Shown here: one piece after another, positions 18,085-27,237 of the stretch
Layout of the letters: each line of letters begins with the position of its first letter
Numbering within the stretch: position 1 is the stretch's first letter
Source of the DNA: Balneola sp.
GTDB taxonomy: Bacteria > Bacteroidota > Rhodothermia > Balneolales > Balneolaceae
Assembly (NCBI GenBank): GCA_002696035.1
Contig: NZQV01000005.1
Coordinates: forward strand, 1-64,000
DNA: 64,000 bases
Direction of reading: 5' to 3'
Program-made: the position numbers and the translations under genes
The notes under the pieces: model-generated
Seen by the model: only the letters and a program-made list of their open reading frames with translations
What the model was told of the DNA's origin: nothing
Databases searched by the model: none

Positions 18085-18714
18085 TTAATCCATTGCCTTC
18101 ATGATGATAGCCGCGCCAAGTCCCGCCGAGACAGCTCCAAAAACAACTTTCCTCAGGATCTTCCGGTCCCTCGATTTCTTACTGATCCCACCCTTTTTCA
18201 GGTAGCTGATATTGGCATTTGCGATGCGATAAGACAGTACCTCATTGCGATTGTTCACATCTGTGGGACGAACTACGCCATCTAATTTCATTTCGTGAAT
18301 TTCTCCATTCACTTCCGTGAGCCGATTCCCTTTCACGATCAGATCTCCGTTTGGGGTAACTTCCGTGATCTGTACACTTATGTAACCTTCAAGCAGCTGC
18401 CTTTGATTGGATAGGTTTTTTTGATCTGAACCGTAATTCACATTGGCATCTGTTCCGAAAGTTGGCTGGAATGGGAGGAAGTTTCCGGTTACCGATCCGC
18501 CAGCTGTACCCGCCGCACTGGAGCTTAACTTGGAATCAGAAGTAGAACTTCCGCTTGTGCTTTCCTGTAAAATAACGGTGATCACATCGCCCACGCTGTT
18601 GGCTTTCACATCGCGATATAACGAATTTTGCGCGTTTGATATGGTTGGCCATATAATGGCAAGTATCAAAAAGAACGCCGTCATCAATTGTGCGCTTAGT
18701 CTGTTCGCAACCAT
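18085..18714 (-). CDS. flgH: FlgH L-ring protein without lipobox
   Basis: This is the outer-membrane L-ring subunit, 209 residues from the ATG at 18714. That start is chosen for its AGGAG 7 bases upstream; it overlaps the flgA end by 19 bases. A longer frame to 18771 exists. Core FlgH features are present (NSVGDVITVILQEST, LLEGYISVQITEVTPNGDLIVKG, GVVRPTDVNNRNEVLSYRIANANI). The signal peptide ends SNAQN and contains no cysteine, whereas FlgH is normally a lipoprotein. The C-terminus carries a basic stretch and a hydrophobic Gly/Ala segment instead of the usual short tail. Confidence 0.9.
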   Translation of the reverse strand: MVANRLSAQLMTAFFLILAIIWPTISNAQNSLYRDVKANSVGDVITVILQESTSGSSTSDSKLSSSAAGTAGGSVTGNFLPFQPTFGTDANVNYGSDQKNLSNQRQLLEGYISVQITEVTPNGDLIVKGNRLTEVNGEIHEMKLDGVVRPTDVNNRNEVLSYRIANANISYLKKGGISKKSRDRKILRKVVFGAVSAGLGAAIIMKAMD

Positions 18715-19394
18715 TGTACTTCTCCTGTATTTATAATTTTGGTCAAATATTTTTTCCGTGTTTCTTTGCAATACACCTGAATTTTTTCACCCTCAGCACC
18801 ATCCTGACGACTTTCACAACTCAGAACGATCTGAAGAGCATCCTGCTGAAAGATCATTTGCACGACTTCGCCGGCATTCACCATAAAAGAGTTCCCAATC
18901 TGACCGGGCTGTATAAATTCCCCGGCATTCAGGCTGTTTCTTAAGGTTTTGCCTATTAGCTCTTCTTTGTTTTTTATGGGCTGATCCTGGTTGAGGTCTA
19001 TGGCAACCCAACTTTTGGTCAGGTCAGACTCTTGAAGTTTCTCACCCCGCTGTTTGCGTTGGGTAAGCGTAGGTATATTGACTTCCATTTCTACCTGAAG
19101 CTGTACTTCCGCCTTTTCCGGCCATCCGGCGTCCAGATAGGAAACCTGAAAACGGGTATATTTTTTGAGGGCGCCCACCAACTGCACCGACGTAATGTTA
19201 TCGGAACTGAGCTCGCGCAGGCTGCCGGGCATCCATCGCGTGGAAAGAGTTACCCGCATGTCTTCATCTCCATAATTTTGCTCAATGGCAGAAGCTGCTT
19301 TTTGCAGGATCACATCTTCAGCATTTGCCAAAGACATCATCTCTGCTGGATTCAAAACCATCGCAAAGAAGACTATGAAGAGTTGGAAACACAT
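18696..19394 (-). CDS. flgA: FlgA P-ring assembly chaperone
   Basis: This 232-residue periplasmic chaperone for P-ring assembly has an N-terminal hydrophobic signal, a central SAF-like part and the C-terminal motif TLRNSLNAGEFIQPGQIGNSFMVNAGEVVQM. The order flgG-flgA-flgH-flgI supports the call. It begins 18 bases after flgG and overlaps flgH. Confidence 0.88.
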   Translation of the reverse strand: MCFQLFIVFFAMVLNPAEMMSLANAEDVILQKAASAIEQNYGDEDMRVTLSTRWMPGSLRELSSDNITSVQLVGALKKYTRFQVSYLDAGWPEKAEVQLQVEMEVNIPTLTQRKQRGEKLQESDLTKSWVAIDLNQDQPIKNKEELIGKTLRNSLNAGEFIQPGQIGNSFMVNAGEVVQMIFQQDALQIVLSCESRQDGAEGEKIQVYCKETRKKYLTKIINTGEVQWLRTD

Positions 19395-19412
19395 GAGCTG
19401 CTTACTTACCTG

Positions 19413-20207
19413 TTATCGTTTGATGGAGTTGGTTACCGACATCATATCTTCGGCGGTTTGCACCATCTTGGAGTTGGTTTCATAGGCACGCTGCGCCTCG
19501 ATCAACCGTACCATCTCATTTACAATATCTACGTTGGACTGCTCCAGGTATCCCTGACGAACCACCCCAAACCCTTCTTCACCAGGTGCGCCATAGAAAG
19601 GCATTCCAGAAGCTTCGGTTTCGGCAAATAAATTATCACCCATGGCTTCGAGTCCACCGGGATTGGCAAATTTAGCCAACTCGATCTGACCGAGTTCGAT
19701 CTGTGTGTTATCTCCGCTCATTAAAGCAGTCACGGTTCCGTCTTGTCCGACTTCAATAGCTACAGCATCGGCGGGCACTTCGATCTGACTAGCCAGCGGC
19801 AATCCGGAATTATTTACTAAAGTTCCGGTAGAATCCATGCTGAAGTTTCCATCCCGGGTGTATCCCAGGGATCCGTCAGGCAATTCAACCTGAAAAAACC
19901 CGGAACCACTGATGGCTACATCCAGCGGGTTGCCGGTTTCAGCTACTGCGCCCTGCATAAAATTACGTACCGTAGCAACCGCACGGGAACCATGCCCAAT
20001 TTGAAGCGACGGACCCGATCCGTTTTCACTATTTACGGATCCCCCTCTTTTTGAGGATGAAATGTTTTCATAAAACAGATCTTGAAATGCAATGGTGCTT
20101 CGTTTGAAACCGGTGGTTCCAACGTTGGCAAGGTTGTTTGCCACGTTATCTACCGATCGTTGCTGGGCACTCATTCCAAGTGCTGCTGTACTTAATGCTC
20201 TAAACAT
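19413..20207 (-). CDS. flgG: FlgG distal rod protein
   Basis: This 264-residue protein shows MFRALSTAALGMSAQQRSVD and NNLANVGTTGFKRS at the N-terminus, PLDVAISGSGFFQVELPDG in the middle and VRLIEAQRAYETNSKMVQTAEDMM at the C-terminus. The length matches FlgG. It is the second gene of the flgF operon. Confidence 0.95.
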   Translation of the reverse strand: MFRALSTAALGMSAQQRSVDNVANNLANVGTTGFKRSTIAFQDLFYENISSSKRGGSVNSENGSGPSLQIGHGSRAVATVRNFMQGAVAETGNPLDVAISGSGFFQVELPDGSLGYTRDGNFSMDSTGTLVNNSGLPLASQIEVPADAVAIEVGQDGTVTALMSGDNTQIELGQIELAKFANPGGLEAMGDNLFAETEASGMPFYGAPGEEGFGVVRQGYLEQSNVDIVNEMVRLIEAQRAYETNSKMVQTAEDMMSVTNSIKR

Positions 20208-20234
20208 AATTCTGAGGTTTGTCCGTGTTTATCT

Positions 20235-20975
20235 TTAAAATTTTCCTAACTGCGTACTCACTCTCGATAACAGATCATCGGAGGTGCGCATGGCCCGCTG
20301 TTGAGATTCAAATAGCTGCATGTTTTTCATCATGTCCACCATCTCATTCAGCGGCTCTACATTTCCTTTTTCGTAATAGCCCTGCATCAGGCTTCCTAAA
20401 TTTTCTTCGGTGATGGCGCTTTCATCAGCCACCGTGAAGTAGGCATTCCCTTTACGCTCTAATTGCGCCGGATCCGATACATTCACGATCTCCAGCTTAT
20501 CAATTTCCCTTCCATTTACGCGAATGGTGCCATCTGTAGCAATTTCGATCTGAGGCGCACCTCCATCATTTCCGGCCGAAGTAAAATACTCTGCCAGTTC
20601 AATTTCACCGGAAGCACCCTGTACTTTGGCACCCGACTGGTTCACCAAAAACCCATCCTGGTTCAACCCAAAACGGCCATCGCGAGTCAGAAATCGCTCA
20701 CCATTATCTTCGACGGTAAAAAATCCTTCTCCATTAATACCCAGGTCGAATTCATTCCCCGTGGCTTCCAAAACGCCCTGATTCAAATTCACCTGCGTCA
20801 TTGGAACACTTTTGGTCACTACGCGGCCGTCAATATTTTCCTTCATCATGCGGTAGAACACTTTGTTCCCTTTAAAACCCGGCGTGTTGATGTTAGCCAG
20901 GTTATCGGCGGTGGCATCCTGCGATCTTTGCAGAACCTGCATCGCCTGCATATGCATGTAAATTCGGTCGATCAT
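20235..20975 (-). CDS. flgF: FlgF proximal rod protein
   Basis: This 246-residue rod protein has the conserved N-terminus (NLANINTPGFKGNKVFYRMM), the FDLGINGEGFFTVEDNG motif and a C-terminal MMKNMQLFESQQRAMRTSDDLL helix. It is the first gene of the flgF-G-A-H-I-J-N-K-L cluster, divergent from flhB. A sigma-54-like site lies 80-96 bases upstream. Confidence 0.92.
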   Translation of the reverse strand: MIDRIYMHMQAMQVLQRSQDATADNLANINTPGFKGNKVFYRMMKENIDGRVVTKSVPMTQVNLNQGVLEATGNEFDLGINGEGFFTVEDNGERFLTRDGRFGLNQDGFLVNQSGAKVQGASGEIELAEYFTSAGNDGGAPQIEIATDGTIRVNGREIDKLEIVNVSDPAQLERKGNAYFTVADESAITEENLGSLMQGYYEKGNVEPLNEMVDMMKNMQLFESQQRAMRTSDDLLSRVSTQLGKF

Positions 20976-21055
20976 TATGCGTTAAATTCAATTCGTCATT
21001 TATGTTTTTCGTCGCTGCACCGATAAGTAGTGGCGCGTGACTTCCCCGTCCTATG

Positions 21056-21071
21056 TTCAATTTCTGTGCCA
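21056..21071 (-). promoter_or_regulatory. Possible sigma-54 promoter of flgF operon
   Basis: The reverse strand reads TGGCACAGAAATTGAA. The -24 box is perfect and the spacing is right, but the -12 box is TTGAA instead of TTGCA. Confidence 0.5.
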
Positions 21072-21352
21072 TCATCGTATTTATCTCTTCTTTCTTGTAT
21101 GAATTTTTTCTGATCACTGGGTTGAACACCTATTGGATCTATGTTGAATTCACGCCTTAAAAAGCGTTCAAACGATATTTTCGAGTCTATGAACCCTTCC
21201 CGAATTCTTTTCTTTCCTCTCCCCGCTCAAGCCCACACCTTCCCTGTACCCTCCTCCCTTCAGATGGAAATGTTTTCCTTTCAGCAGGATAAAACATCCG
21301 TTTGGGTTTTCAGCATCACGTGATTTTACACGACCTGTGCTGTTTATATATG

Positions 21353-21368
21353 TGGTACTGTTTTTGAA
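21353..21368 (+). promoter_or_regulatory. Possible sigma-54 promoter of flhB operon
   Basis: TGGTACTGTTTTTGAA has the right spacing but deviates at one -24 base and at the -12 box (GA for GC). If used, the transcript would start within a few bases of the flhB ATG. Confidence 0.35.
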
Positions 21369-21379
21369 TATGTGGTGGC

Positions 21380-22456
21380 ATGTCAGATAAAAATTCAGAT
21401 CAGGAAAAAACCGAAGAACCCACGGCGAAGAAGCTGGAGGATGCCCGAAAGGAAGGGAACGTCAGTATCAGTACGGAAGTCTCGTCGATGGCGGTTCTTA
21501 CCACGGCTGTGCTCATGTTTGTGGCTACCAGCTCAATGATCGGGGAACAAGTAAGCAGCTTGTTCGAGACCTTTTTCATTAACTCCGGTCAGGGTTTTGC
21601 CAATAAAGATGAAGCCATGAGCCATCTCTCGGAAGCCATGTGGGGTATTATCGGGATCATTGGGCCCACCATGTCTATTCTTTTGATCGTAACGCTCATT
21701 ATCAACCTTGCGCAAACCGGCGGGGTATTTTCGGTGAAAGCCATTCAACCCAAAGGAAGTAAAATGAGTCCCATGAATGGACTCAAAAAGATATTCTCTG
21801 CCAAGGGAGCGGTTGAGCTGATCAAAGGATTTGCGAAATTATTTATCGTAGGGCTCATCGGTTATTACACCGTCCGCAATGATGTAAGCACCTTCGTGGA
21901 ATACATGGTCTCACCCCTAGAACACAGCATGAGCGAGATGGGGTCATATATATTGATGTTCGTCACGCGGGTTCTGGCAGCCCTTCTCGTCCTTTCCATT
22001 GCCGATGCCATTTACCAGCGCTTTCAGCATCACAAAGACCTGCGTATGAGCAAGCAGGAAGTAAAAGATGAATACAAGCAGATGGAAGGAGACCCCCATG
22101 TAAAAGGACAGCGAAAACGGTTTGGGATGGAACTCCGAAATAAAAAACGTCTTGACCACGCCGTTCTGAGTTCTGATGTAGTGGTCACCAACCCTACCCA
22201 CTACGCCGTTGCCCTCCGCTATGAGCCGGAAAATAACAACGCCCCCATTGTAGTAGTGAAGGGTCAGCGACTTCGCGCTTTGAGAATTAAAGAGCTGGCC
22301 AAAGAGTATGGCATACCAATTGTAGAGAATAAACCAGTAGCGCGTGCTCTTTTTGCAACCGCAGAAGAAGATGAATTCATCCCTGAAGACCTGTTCAGAG
22401 CTGTTGCAGAGATATTAGCCTACGTTTATAAACTGAAAAAATCACAAAAAGTTTAG
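21380..22456 (+). CDS. flhB: FlhB export gate / substrate switch protein
   Basis: This 358-residue membrane protein begins EKTEEPTAKKLEDARKEGNV, has four hydrophobic segments, and carries the self-cleaving NPTH motif (VVTNPTHYAVALRYE). It sits in the flagellar type III export apparatus and switches specificity from hook to filament substrates. No Shine-Dalgarno is obvious before the ATG. It is followed 5 bases later by flhA. Confidence 0.96.
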   Translation: MSDKNSDQEKTEEPTAKKLEDARKEGNVSISTEVSSMAVLTTAVLMFVATSSMIGEQVSSLFETFFINSGQGFANKDEAMSHLSEAMWGIIGIIGPTMSILLIVTLIINLAQTGGVFSVKAIQPKGSKMSPMNGLKKIFSAKGAVELIKGFAKLFIVGLIGYYTVRNDVSTFVEYMVSPLEHSMSEMGSYILMFVTRVLAALLVLSIADAIYQRFQHHKDLRMSKQEVKDEYKQMEGDPHVKGQRKRFGMELRNKKRLDHAVLSSDVVVTNPTHYAVALRYEPENNNAPIVVVKGQRLRALRIKELAKEYGIPIVENKPVARALFATAEEDEFIPEDLFRAVAEILAYVYKLKKSQKV

Positions 22457-22461
22457 ATTGA

Positions 22462-24618
22462 ATGGCACTTGCCGGACTAAATCCCAAAGCACTAAAAGGA
22501 ACATTTTTCCAGCCAGACGTACTTATTTCCTCCAGCATCATTATGATCTTACTGATCATGATCATTCCTGTACCTACCGGAATGATGGATATATTTCTGG
22601 CGCTGAATGTCTCTCTTTCCCTTATCGTACTTTTGGTGGCTTTCTATACTTTAAAGCCGCTGGAGTTTGCCGTTTTCCCCGGTATGCTTTTGATATTGAC
22701 ACTATTCCGGCTGGCGCTGAACGTGGGGACTACCCGGCTGATTTTGGCTGAAGGATATGCCGGCTCCATTATTGAATCTTTTGGGGGATTTATAGTTCAG
22801 GGAAATTTCGTGATCGGGATCATCATATTCTCGGTGCTCGTGATCATCAACTTTGTGGTAATTACCAAAGGTTCAACCCGTATTGCTGAAGTGGCCGCCC
22901 GCTTTACCCTGGATGCCATGCCGGGTAAGCAAATGTCGATCGATGCCGACCTGAGTGCCGGACTTCTCACCGATCAGGAGGCCAAAAAGAAACGAGAAGA
23001 TATTGCCCGCGAGGCCGATTTTTACGGAGCTATGGATGGGGCCAGTAAATTTGTGCGGGGTGATGTAATTGCGGGCCTGCTCATCACCTTTATAAATATC
23101 ATCGGTGGGCTGATCATCGGAACGGTGCAGCTTGGGATGCCCATTGGAGAAGCCGCTGCCCAGTATACCTTGATGACCATTGGTGACGGACTTGTATCAC
23201 AGATCCCGGCCCTTTTGATCTCTACCGCTGCCGGTATTATTGTATCGCGTGCAGCCAGTGAAGGCGACCTGAGTAAGGAACTGCAAACCCAGCTGATGGG
23301 TAATCCCAAAACCATGGTGATCGGTTCCTTCTTTGTATTTTTACTTGCACTAACCCCCGGACTTCCTTTCGTGCCTTTTGCTATGATCGGCGGATTCTTT
23401 CTCTTTATGGCATACAGCGGGCTCAAAAAAGAAGAAGAGGAACAGCACGAACAACAGGCAGCAGAAGAGAATAAAGCCATTGAAGGCAAGAAAGAAGATC
23501 CTGTAGAAAATTATTTACTGGTTGATACACTTGAACTCGAGATCGGCTACAGTTTGATTCCCATGGTGGAAGCAAATCAGGGCGGTGACCTGCTGGAGCG
23601 AATGACATCACTGCGGAAACAGCTGGCCTCAGAGTTGGGCATCATTGTGCCTTCCATTCGTATTCGGGATAATGTGCAGCTCGATGCCAATCACTACACC
23701 ATAAAAATGAGAGGCATTCAGCAGGGCCAGGGAGAAGTTCTGCCCGGCTACCACCTTACGCTGCTTCCACAAGATTTTAAACCAGACATTCAGGGCATTG
23801 AAACAAAAGACCCGACCTTTGGCATGGATGCCATCTGGGTAAGCGGGAAAAATAAATCTCAGGCTGAGAAGTACGGACTTTCCGTGATCGAGGCCGGGGC
23901 CGTTATCACCACGCACCTGATGGAAGTACTGAAGAAAAATGCCTATAAGCTTGTGGATCGCCAAATGGTAAAACGCCTGATCGACAACATCAAAGAACAG
24001 TCGCCCGCACTGGTTGAGGAACTTGTGCCCGATGCCATGAAAGTTGGGGATATCCAGAAAGTGCTGAAACGTTTGCTTCGTGAGCGCATTCCTATTAAGG
24101 ACTTGAATACCATTATGGAAACGCTGGCCGATCAGATCACACAAACCCAAAATACCGATGTACTGAACGAATACTGCCGGGCGGCTTTATCAGAAACCAT
24201 CACCAAACAATTTACGACAGAGCAAAACCAGGTAGTGGTGACCATGATGGATTCCAATCTTGAATCTCACCTCATTTCCCAGGCCCAGCAAGGAAACCTG
24301 AATAGCAACACGCTCGGACTTACACCAGATACCGTAGAAACCATTTACCAGAATGCCTCTTCCCTTTTTGATAAGATGATCCGTGAAGGATACGAGCCGG
24401 TATTGCTCACCTCACCCATCCTGAGATTCACCATGTTTGAATTTCTGGCACCAATATTGCCAGATATAAATGTGCTGTCGTACAACGACATAAGTCAAGA
24501 TGTGCAATTCAAGACATTCGGACGATTGAAGCTTGAGAAGGAAGCCCCTTTTGAAGGAGCTCCGGTTCAGGCGCAACAGGAACCAGTAGTACAAACTGAA
24601 GAACCCGTTACGGTATGA
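22462..24618 (+). CDS. flhA: FlhA export gate protein
   Basis: This 718-residue protein has the N-terminal FHIPEP membrane domain with about eight hydrophobic segments (VFPGMLLILTLFRLALNVGTTRLIL, DAMPGKQMSIDADLSAGL) and a large cytoplasmic C-terminal domain. FlhA is the nonameric export gate that docks chaperone-substrate complexes. The length is typical. Its end overlaps the flhF start in an ATGA. Confidence 0.97.
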   Translation: MALAGLNPKALKGTFFQPDVLISSSIIMILLIMIIPVPTGMMDIFLALNVSLSLIVLLVAFYTLKPLEFAVFPGMLLILTLFRLALNVGTTRLILAEGYAGSIIESFGGFIVQGNFVIGIIIFSVLVIINFVVITKGSTRIAEVAARFTLDAMPGKQMSIDADLSAGLLTDQEAKKKREDIAREADFYGAMDGASKFVRGDVIAGLLITFINIIGGLIIGTVQLGMPIGEAAAQYTLMTIGDGLVSQIPALLISTAAGIIVSRAASEGDLSKELQTQLMGNPKTMVIGSFFVFLLALTPGLPFVPFAMIGGFFLFMAYSGLKKEEEEQHEQQAAEENKAIEGKKEDPVENYLLVDTLELEIGYSLIPMVEANQGGDLLERMTSLRKQLASELGIIVPSIRIRDNVQLDANHYTIKMRGIQQGQGEVLPGYHLTLLPQDFKPDIQGIETKDPTFGMDAIWVSGKNKSQAEKYGLSVIEAGAVITTHLMEVLKKNAYKLVDRQMVKRLIDNIKEQSPALVEELVPDAMKVGDIQKVLKRLLRERIPIKDLNTIMETLADQITQTQNTDVLNEYCRAALSETITKQFTTEQNQVVVTMMDSNLESHLISQAQQGNLNSNTLGLTPDTVETIYQNASSLFDKMIREGYEPVLLTSPILRFTMFEFLAPILPDINVLSYNDISQDVQFKTFGRLKLEKEAPFEGAPVQAQQEPVVQTEEPVTV

Positions 24619-26180
24619 TTTTAAAGAATATTTTTGGAAAAACGATCGAGGCTGCCAAGAAAAGTGCCCAGCAGATGTATGGGGATGATTTCCTTGTGAT
24701 CGAGTCTTCTGAGGGGAAAGACGGTGGCAAGGCGAGCATTACCATCTTTTCGGACGGAAAGAAGAAAGAAAATAACAGTCAGGCTCCACAAACCTCACAG
24801 CCCAAACCGGCACCGGCTCAGCAAATGGAAACCAATGCACCGGAAGAGCCCGGTGTGAAATTCGAGCGTTCTGCCCCGGCTCAACCTTCAGCGCCAAAGA
24901 GAAGCAGAGAAGATAATTTATCGAAGCTCAGACAATTTGCTGAAGAACTGGATCAAGGAAAATTTAACACCCAAACGGAAAAATTTACCCATGAAAATAC
25001 CAATCACCATGTTAACGGAACCACAGATCAAGAAAAAAGATCAGCCCAAGAAAAAAATGGCTATTCTGGTAAAAGCGGGCTCACAGCTTATAGTCGTTCA
25101 GCCGTCCGAAATCCATTAAAGAACGGATCTGTAAAAACAGGTCCTTTCTCCAATGGGTCTTCCCAAAAAGAAGAGCCTAAGCAAACAACTTCTGACAACA
25201 TCTCTAAAACAGGAAACTCCAAAGGCGGTTTCATAACGCATTTCAAACAAAGTGAGACCTCGCGACAGAAGCAAGAGCAACCGTTGATGGTTCCCCCGAA
25301 CCGCAACGACCAGCGGGAGATCAAGGCCCTTCACAAGCGCTTTGATAAGCTGGAGGCTCTGCTGGATTCCACTCTGATCTCGGCAAACCTGGATTATGCT
25401 TCGCATCCTGCTTTTCAGCAGCTGGTGCATACCGGTATCAATACCACGGTAATTGCCGGATGGTTCAGCCAGATCATTTCACAGGGCATCGACCCTGAGG
25501 TTCAGCCCGAACAGTTTATGAGTAAGCTGGCCGGTATAATCCGGAATGCGCTGGGTGAAATGACTACAGAATCACCCCAAAAATTTATGTTGTTCGTAGG
25601 ACCATCAGGAGCCGGGAAAACGAGCCTGATCATGAAGCTGAGTCAACATCCGGAGCTGATGGAAGACAAGAAAGTAGCTGTGGCTACCGTCTATCCTCAG
25701 CGGAAAAATGAGAGCCCATATTACACCATTTTGAAACCTTTTTGTGAAGATAATGATCTTCCCTATTTCGAGATCCGAAAGCCTAAAGATGTGCATGACC
25801 TGATGGAGCAGTGGGAGGAATTTGATCATGTGCTCATCGATACGCCATCCATCAATTTAGAGCAGGAAAACTCATTCCGGAATTTTTGGAAGATCCGGCA
25901 GATGCTGACGCCACTTACTCCTCTTGAGGTGCATTATGTAGTAAATGCCTCTTTGAACCGATTTTATTTCAAGCATTCTTCGGCTACGCATCATCCCATT
26001 CAGCCCGATTATGTGGCAATCACTCATTTGGATGAAGTTTCGCAGTGGGGGCCGATCATCCCTTTTTTACAGGAAATGGAGTGCAATGCCCGCTATATAA
26101 CGCGAGGCGAAGCCATTCCCGGCAGCGTGGATAGTTTTGATCCCCGCTGGTTTGCACAACGAATTTTACAGGAGAACTAA
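24615..26180 (+). CDS. flhF: FlhF, divergent SRP-type GTPase
   Basis: This 521-residue protein has an FlhF-like N-terminus (KNIFGKTIEAAKKSAQQMYGDDFLVIES), a disordered Ser/Gln/Pro/Asn-rich middle (50-230), an NG-type helical region and a GTPase domain from about 320. The P-loop is GPSGAGKTS (329-337), the usual DTAGR G3 motif is DTPS (409-412), and the G4 motif TKxD is THLD (about 474). FlhF sets the site and number of polar flagella with FlhG. Position between flhA and flhG supports the call; the G motifs diverge from canonical ones. Confidence 0.85.
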   Translation: MILKNIFGKTIEAAKKSAQQMYGDDFLVIESSEGKDGGKASITIFSDGKKKENNSQAPQTSQPKPAPAQQMETNAPEEPGVKFERSAPAQPSAPKRSREDNLSKLRQFAEELDQGKFNTQTEKFTHENTNHHVNGTTDQEKRSAQEKNGYSGKSGLTAYSRSAVRNPLKNGSVKTGPFSNGSSQKEEPKQTTSDNISKTGNSKGGFITHFKQSETSRQKQEQPLMVPPNRNDQREIKALHKRFDKLEALLDSTLISANLDYASHPAFQQLVHTGINTTVIAGWFSQIISQGIDPEVQPEQFMSKLAGIIRNALGEMTTESPQKFMLFVGPSGAGKTSLIMKLSQHPELMEDKKVAVATVYPQRKNESPYYTILKPFCEDNDLPYFEIRKPKDVHDLMEQWEEFDHVLIDTPSINLEQENSFRNFWKIRQMLTPLTPLEVHYVVNASLNRFYFKHSSATHHPIQPDYVAITHLDEVSQWGPIIPFLQEMECNARYITRGEAIPGSVDSFDPRWFAQRILQEN

Positions 26181-26182
26181 GT

Positions 26183-26980
26183 ATGAATATGCAAGATTCA
26201 ACCTCAAACGTTTTTATTAGCAGCATCCTGAGTGGAAAAGGTGGCGTTGGTAAAAGTATGGCCAGCGTAAACATGGCCGTTCAGCTTTCAAAAATGGGTT
26301 ATTCCACCGCTCTGATCGATGCCGATCTTGGGCTTTCAAATTGCGCTACTTTCTTCAACCGAAGCGTCAAATACAGCGTGGCCGATTGGGTAAATGGGAA
26401 CTGCGGACTGGAACATCTGCCGCAATCTATCGACGGACTTACGCTTATTACTGCGGCATCGGAGCCCTCTCAGGCCAATATTGGTACAGAGATCATGATG
26501 GATGCCCTCGATCAGGTGGTGGAGTTTTTGAGTACCACTCACGATTTTATTTTGATCGACACCCCGGCCGGTGCAGGCGAGATGACCCTTTGGTCGCTCG
26601 ATGCTTCAAATACCGGAATTCTGGTACTGGTGGACGAACCGGCAGCCATCTCCGATGTGTATCGTCTGTGCAAGTATATTTACAGCATCGATCCGGAGTA
26701 TGATTTTGCGGGTATCGTGAATTTCGCCGGCAATGAGCAGTCGGCCGAAAGCACCTTCAAACGATTTAACACCATTCTCGATTATTTCCTGAATAAGCAC
26801 ATTCCTTACCTGGGTTTCATTCCTGCAAGTGAGCGTATTAAAACTGCTATCAACGAGCAGCGTCCGCTTGGGTTGGAACAGGGTGATCAGGATGAGATCA
26901 ACGAAATTAAATTTATAGTACAACAACTGGTTGGGTGTGCAGCCAATCAACAGCAAACGCAACCCAAACCGGTTCATTAG
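26183..26980 (+). CDS. flhG: FlhG/YlxH MinD-like ATPase
   Basis: This 265-residue MinD/ParA-family ATPase has the deviant Walker A GKGGVGKSM near residue 18, ALIDADLGLSNC (switch I) and ILIDTPAGAGEMTLW (Walker B/switch II). FlhG counters FlhF to limit flagellar number. It lacks an obvious long N-terminal DQAxxLR FlhF-activating helix, having only about 11 residues before the ATPase fold. It sits 2 bases after flhF. Confidence 0.88.
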   Translation: MNMQDSTSNVFISSILSGKGGVGKSMASVNMAVQLSKMGYSTALIDADLGLSNCATFFNRSVKYSVADWVNGNCGLEHLPQSIDGLTLITAASEPSQANIGTEIMMDALDQVVEFLSTTHDFILIDTPAGAGEMTLWSLDASNTGILVLVDEPAAISDVYRLCKYIYSIDPEYDFAGIVNFAGNEQSAESTFKRFNTILDYFLNKHIPYLGFIPASERIKTAINEQRPLGLEQGDQDEINEIKFIVQQLVGCAANQQQTQPKPVH

Positions 26981-26995
26981 AACAAGGAGACCATC

Positions 26996-27235
26996 ATGCT
27001 TATACGACTTATAACCGTACTTACACTTTTATTATTCTTACTTCTCATGCTATCAGGAGTAAAAATCGATGTGGCCATTTATCGAAGTATGGTCGCATTC
27101 CTGAGTCTTTTTGCCGTGGTCTATGTGTCTATTTTTCTGCTGAACGTGGTAAAAGACAACAACTCATCATCATCAGATAACATGACTATGTCCGGCTCCG
27201 GAGGAGGTCAGGGTAGCAGTCAGGGAGATAAATAG
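26996..27235 (+). CDS. Small membrane protein between flhG and fliA
   Basis: This 79-residue protein has two hydrophobic helices (about 3-21 and 30-51) and a Ser/Gly/Asn-rich tail. AAGGAG lies upstream of the ATG and it ends 2 bases before fliA, so it is tightly embedded in the operon. The family is not recognised. Confidence 0.7.
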   Translation: MLIRLITVLTLLLFLLLMLSGVKIDVAIYRSMVAFLSLFAVVYVSIFLLNVVKDNNSSSSDNMTMSGSGGGQGSSQGDK

Positions 27236-27237
27236 CC

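Larger units (their letters stand above)
20976..21379. other. Divergent control region between flgF and flhB
   Basis: About 400 bases without a supported gene; the short open frames here lack recognisable features. It holds two weak sigma-54-like elements, one for flgF (21056-21071) and one for flhB (21353-21368). No sigma-28 element is seen. Confidence 0.6.

Noticed and set aside
20902-21129. 75-codon reverse frame overlapping the flgF start
   Set aside because: Its second half is an out-of-frame reading of flgF; the first half has no family resemblance.
21141-21323. 60-codon forward frame upstream of flhB
   Set aside because: It is short, with no Shine-Dalgarno and Phe/Ser/Pro-rich content typical of non-coding DNA.
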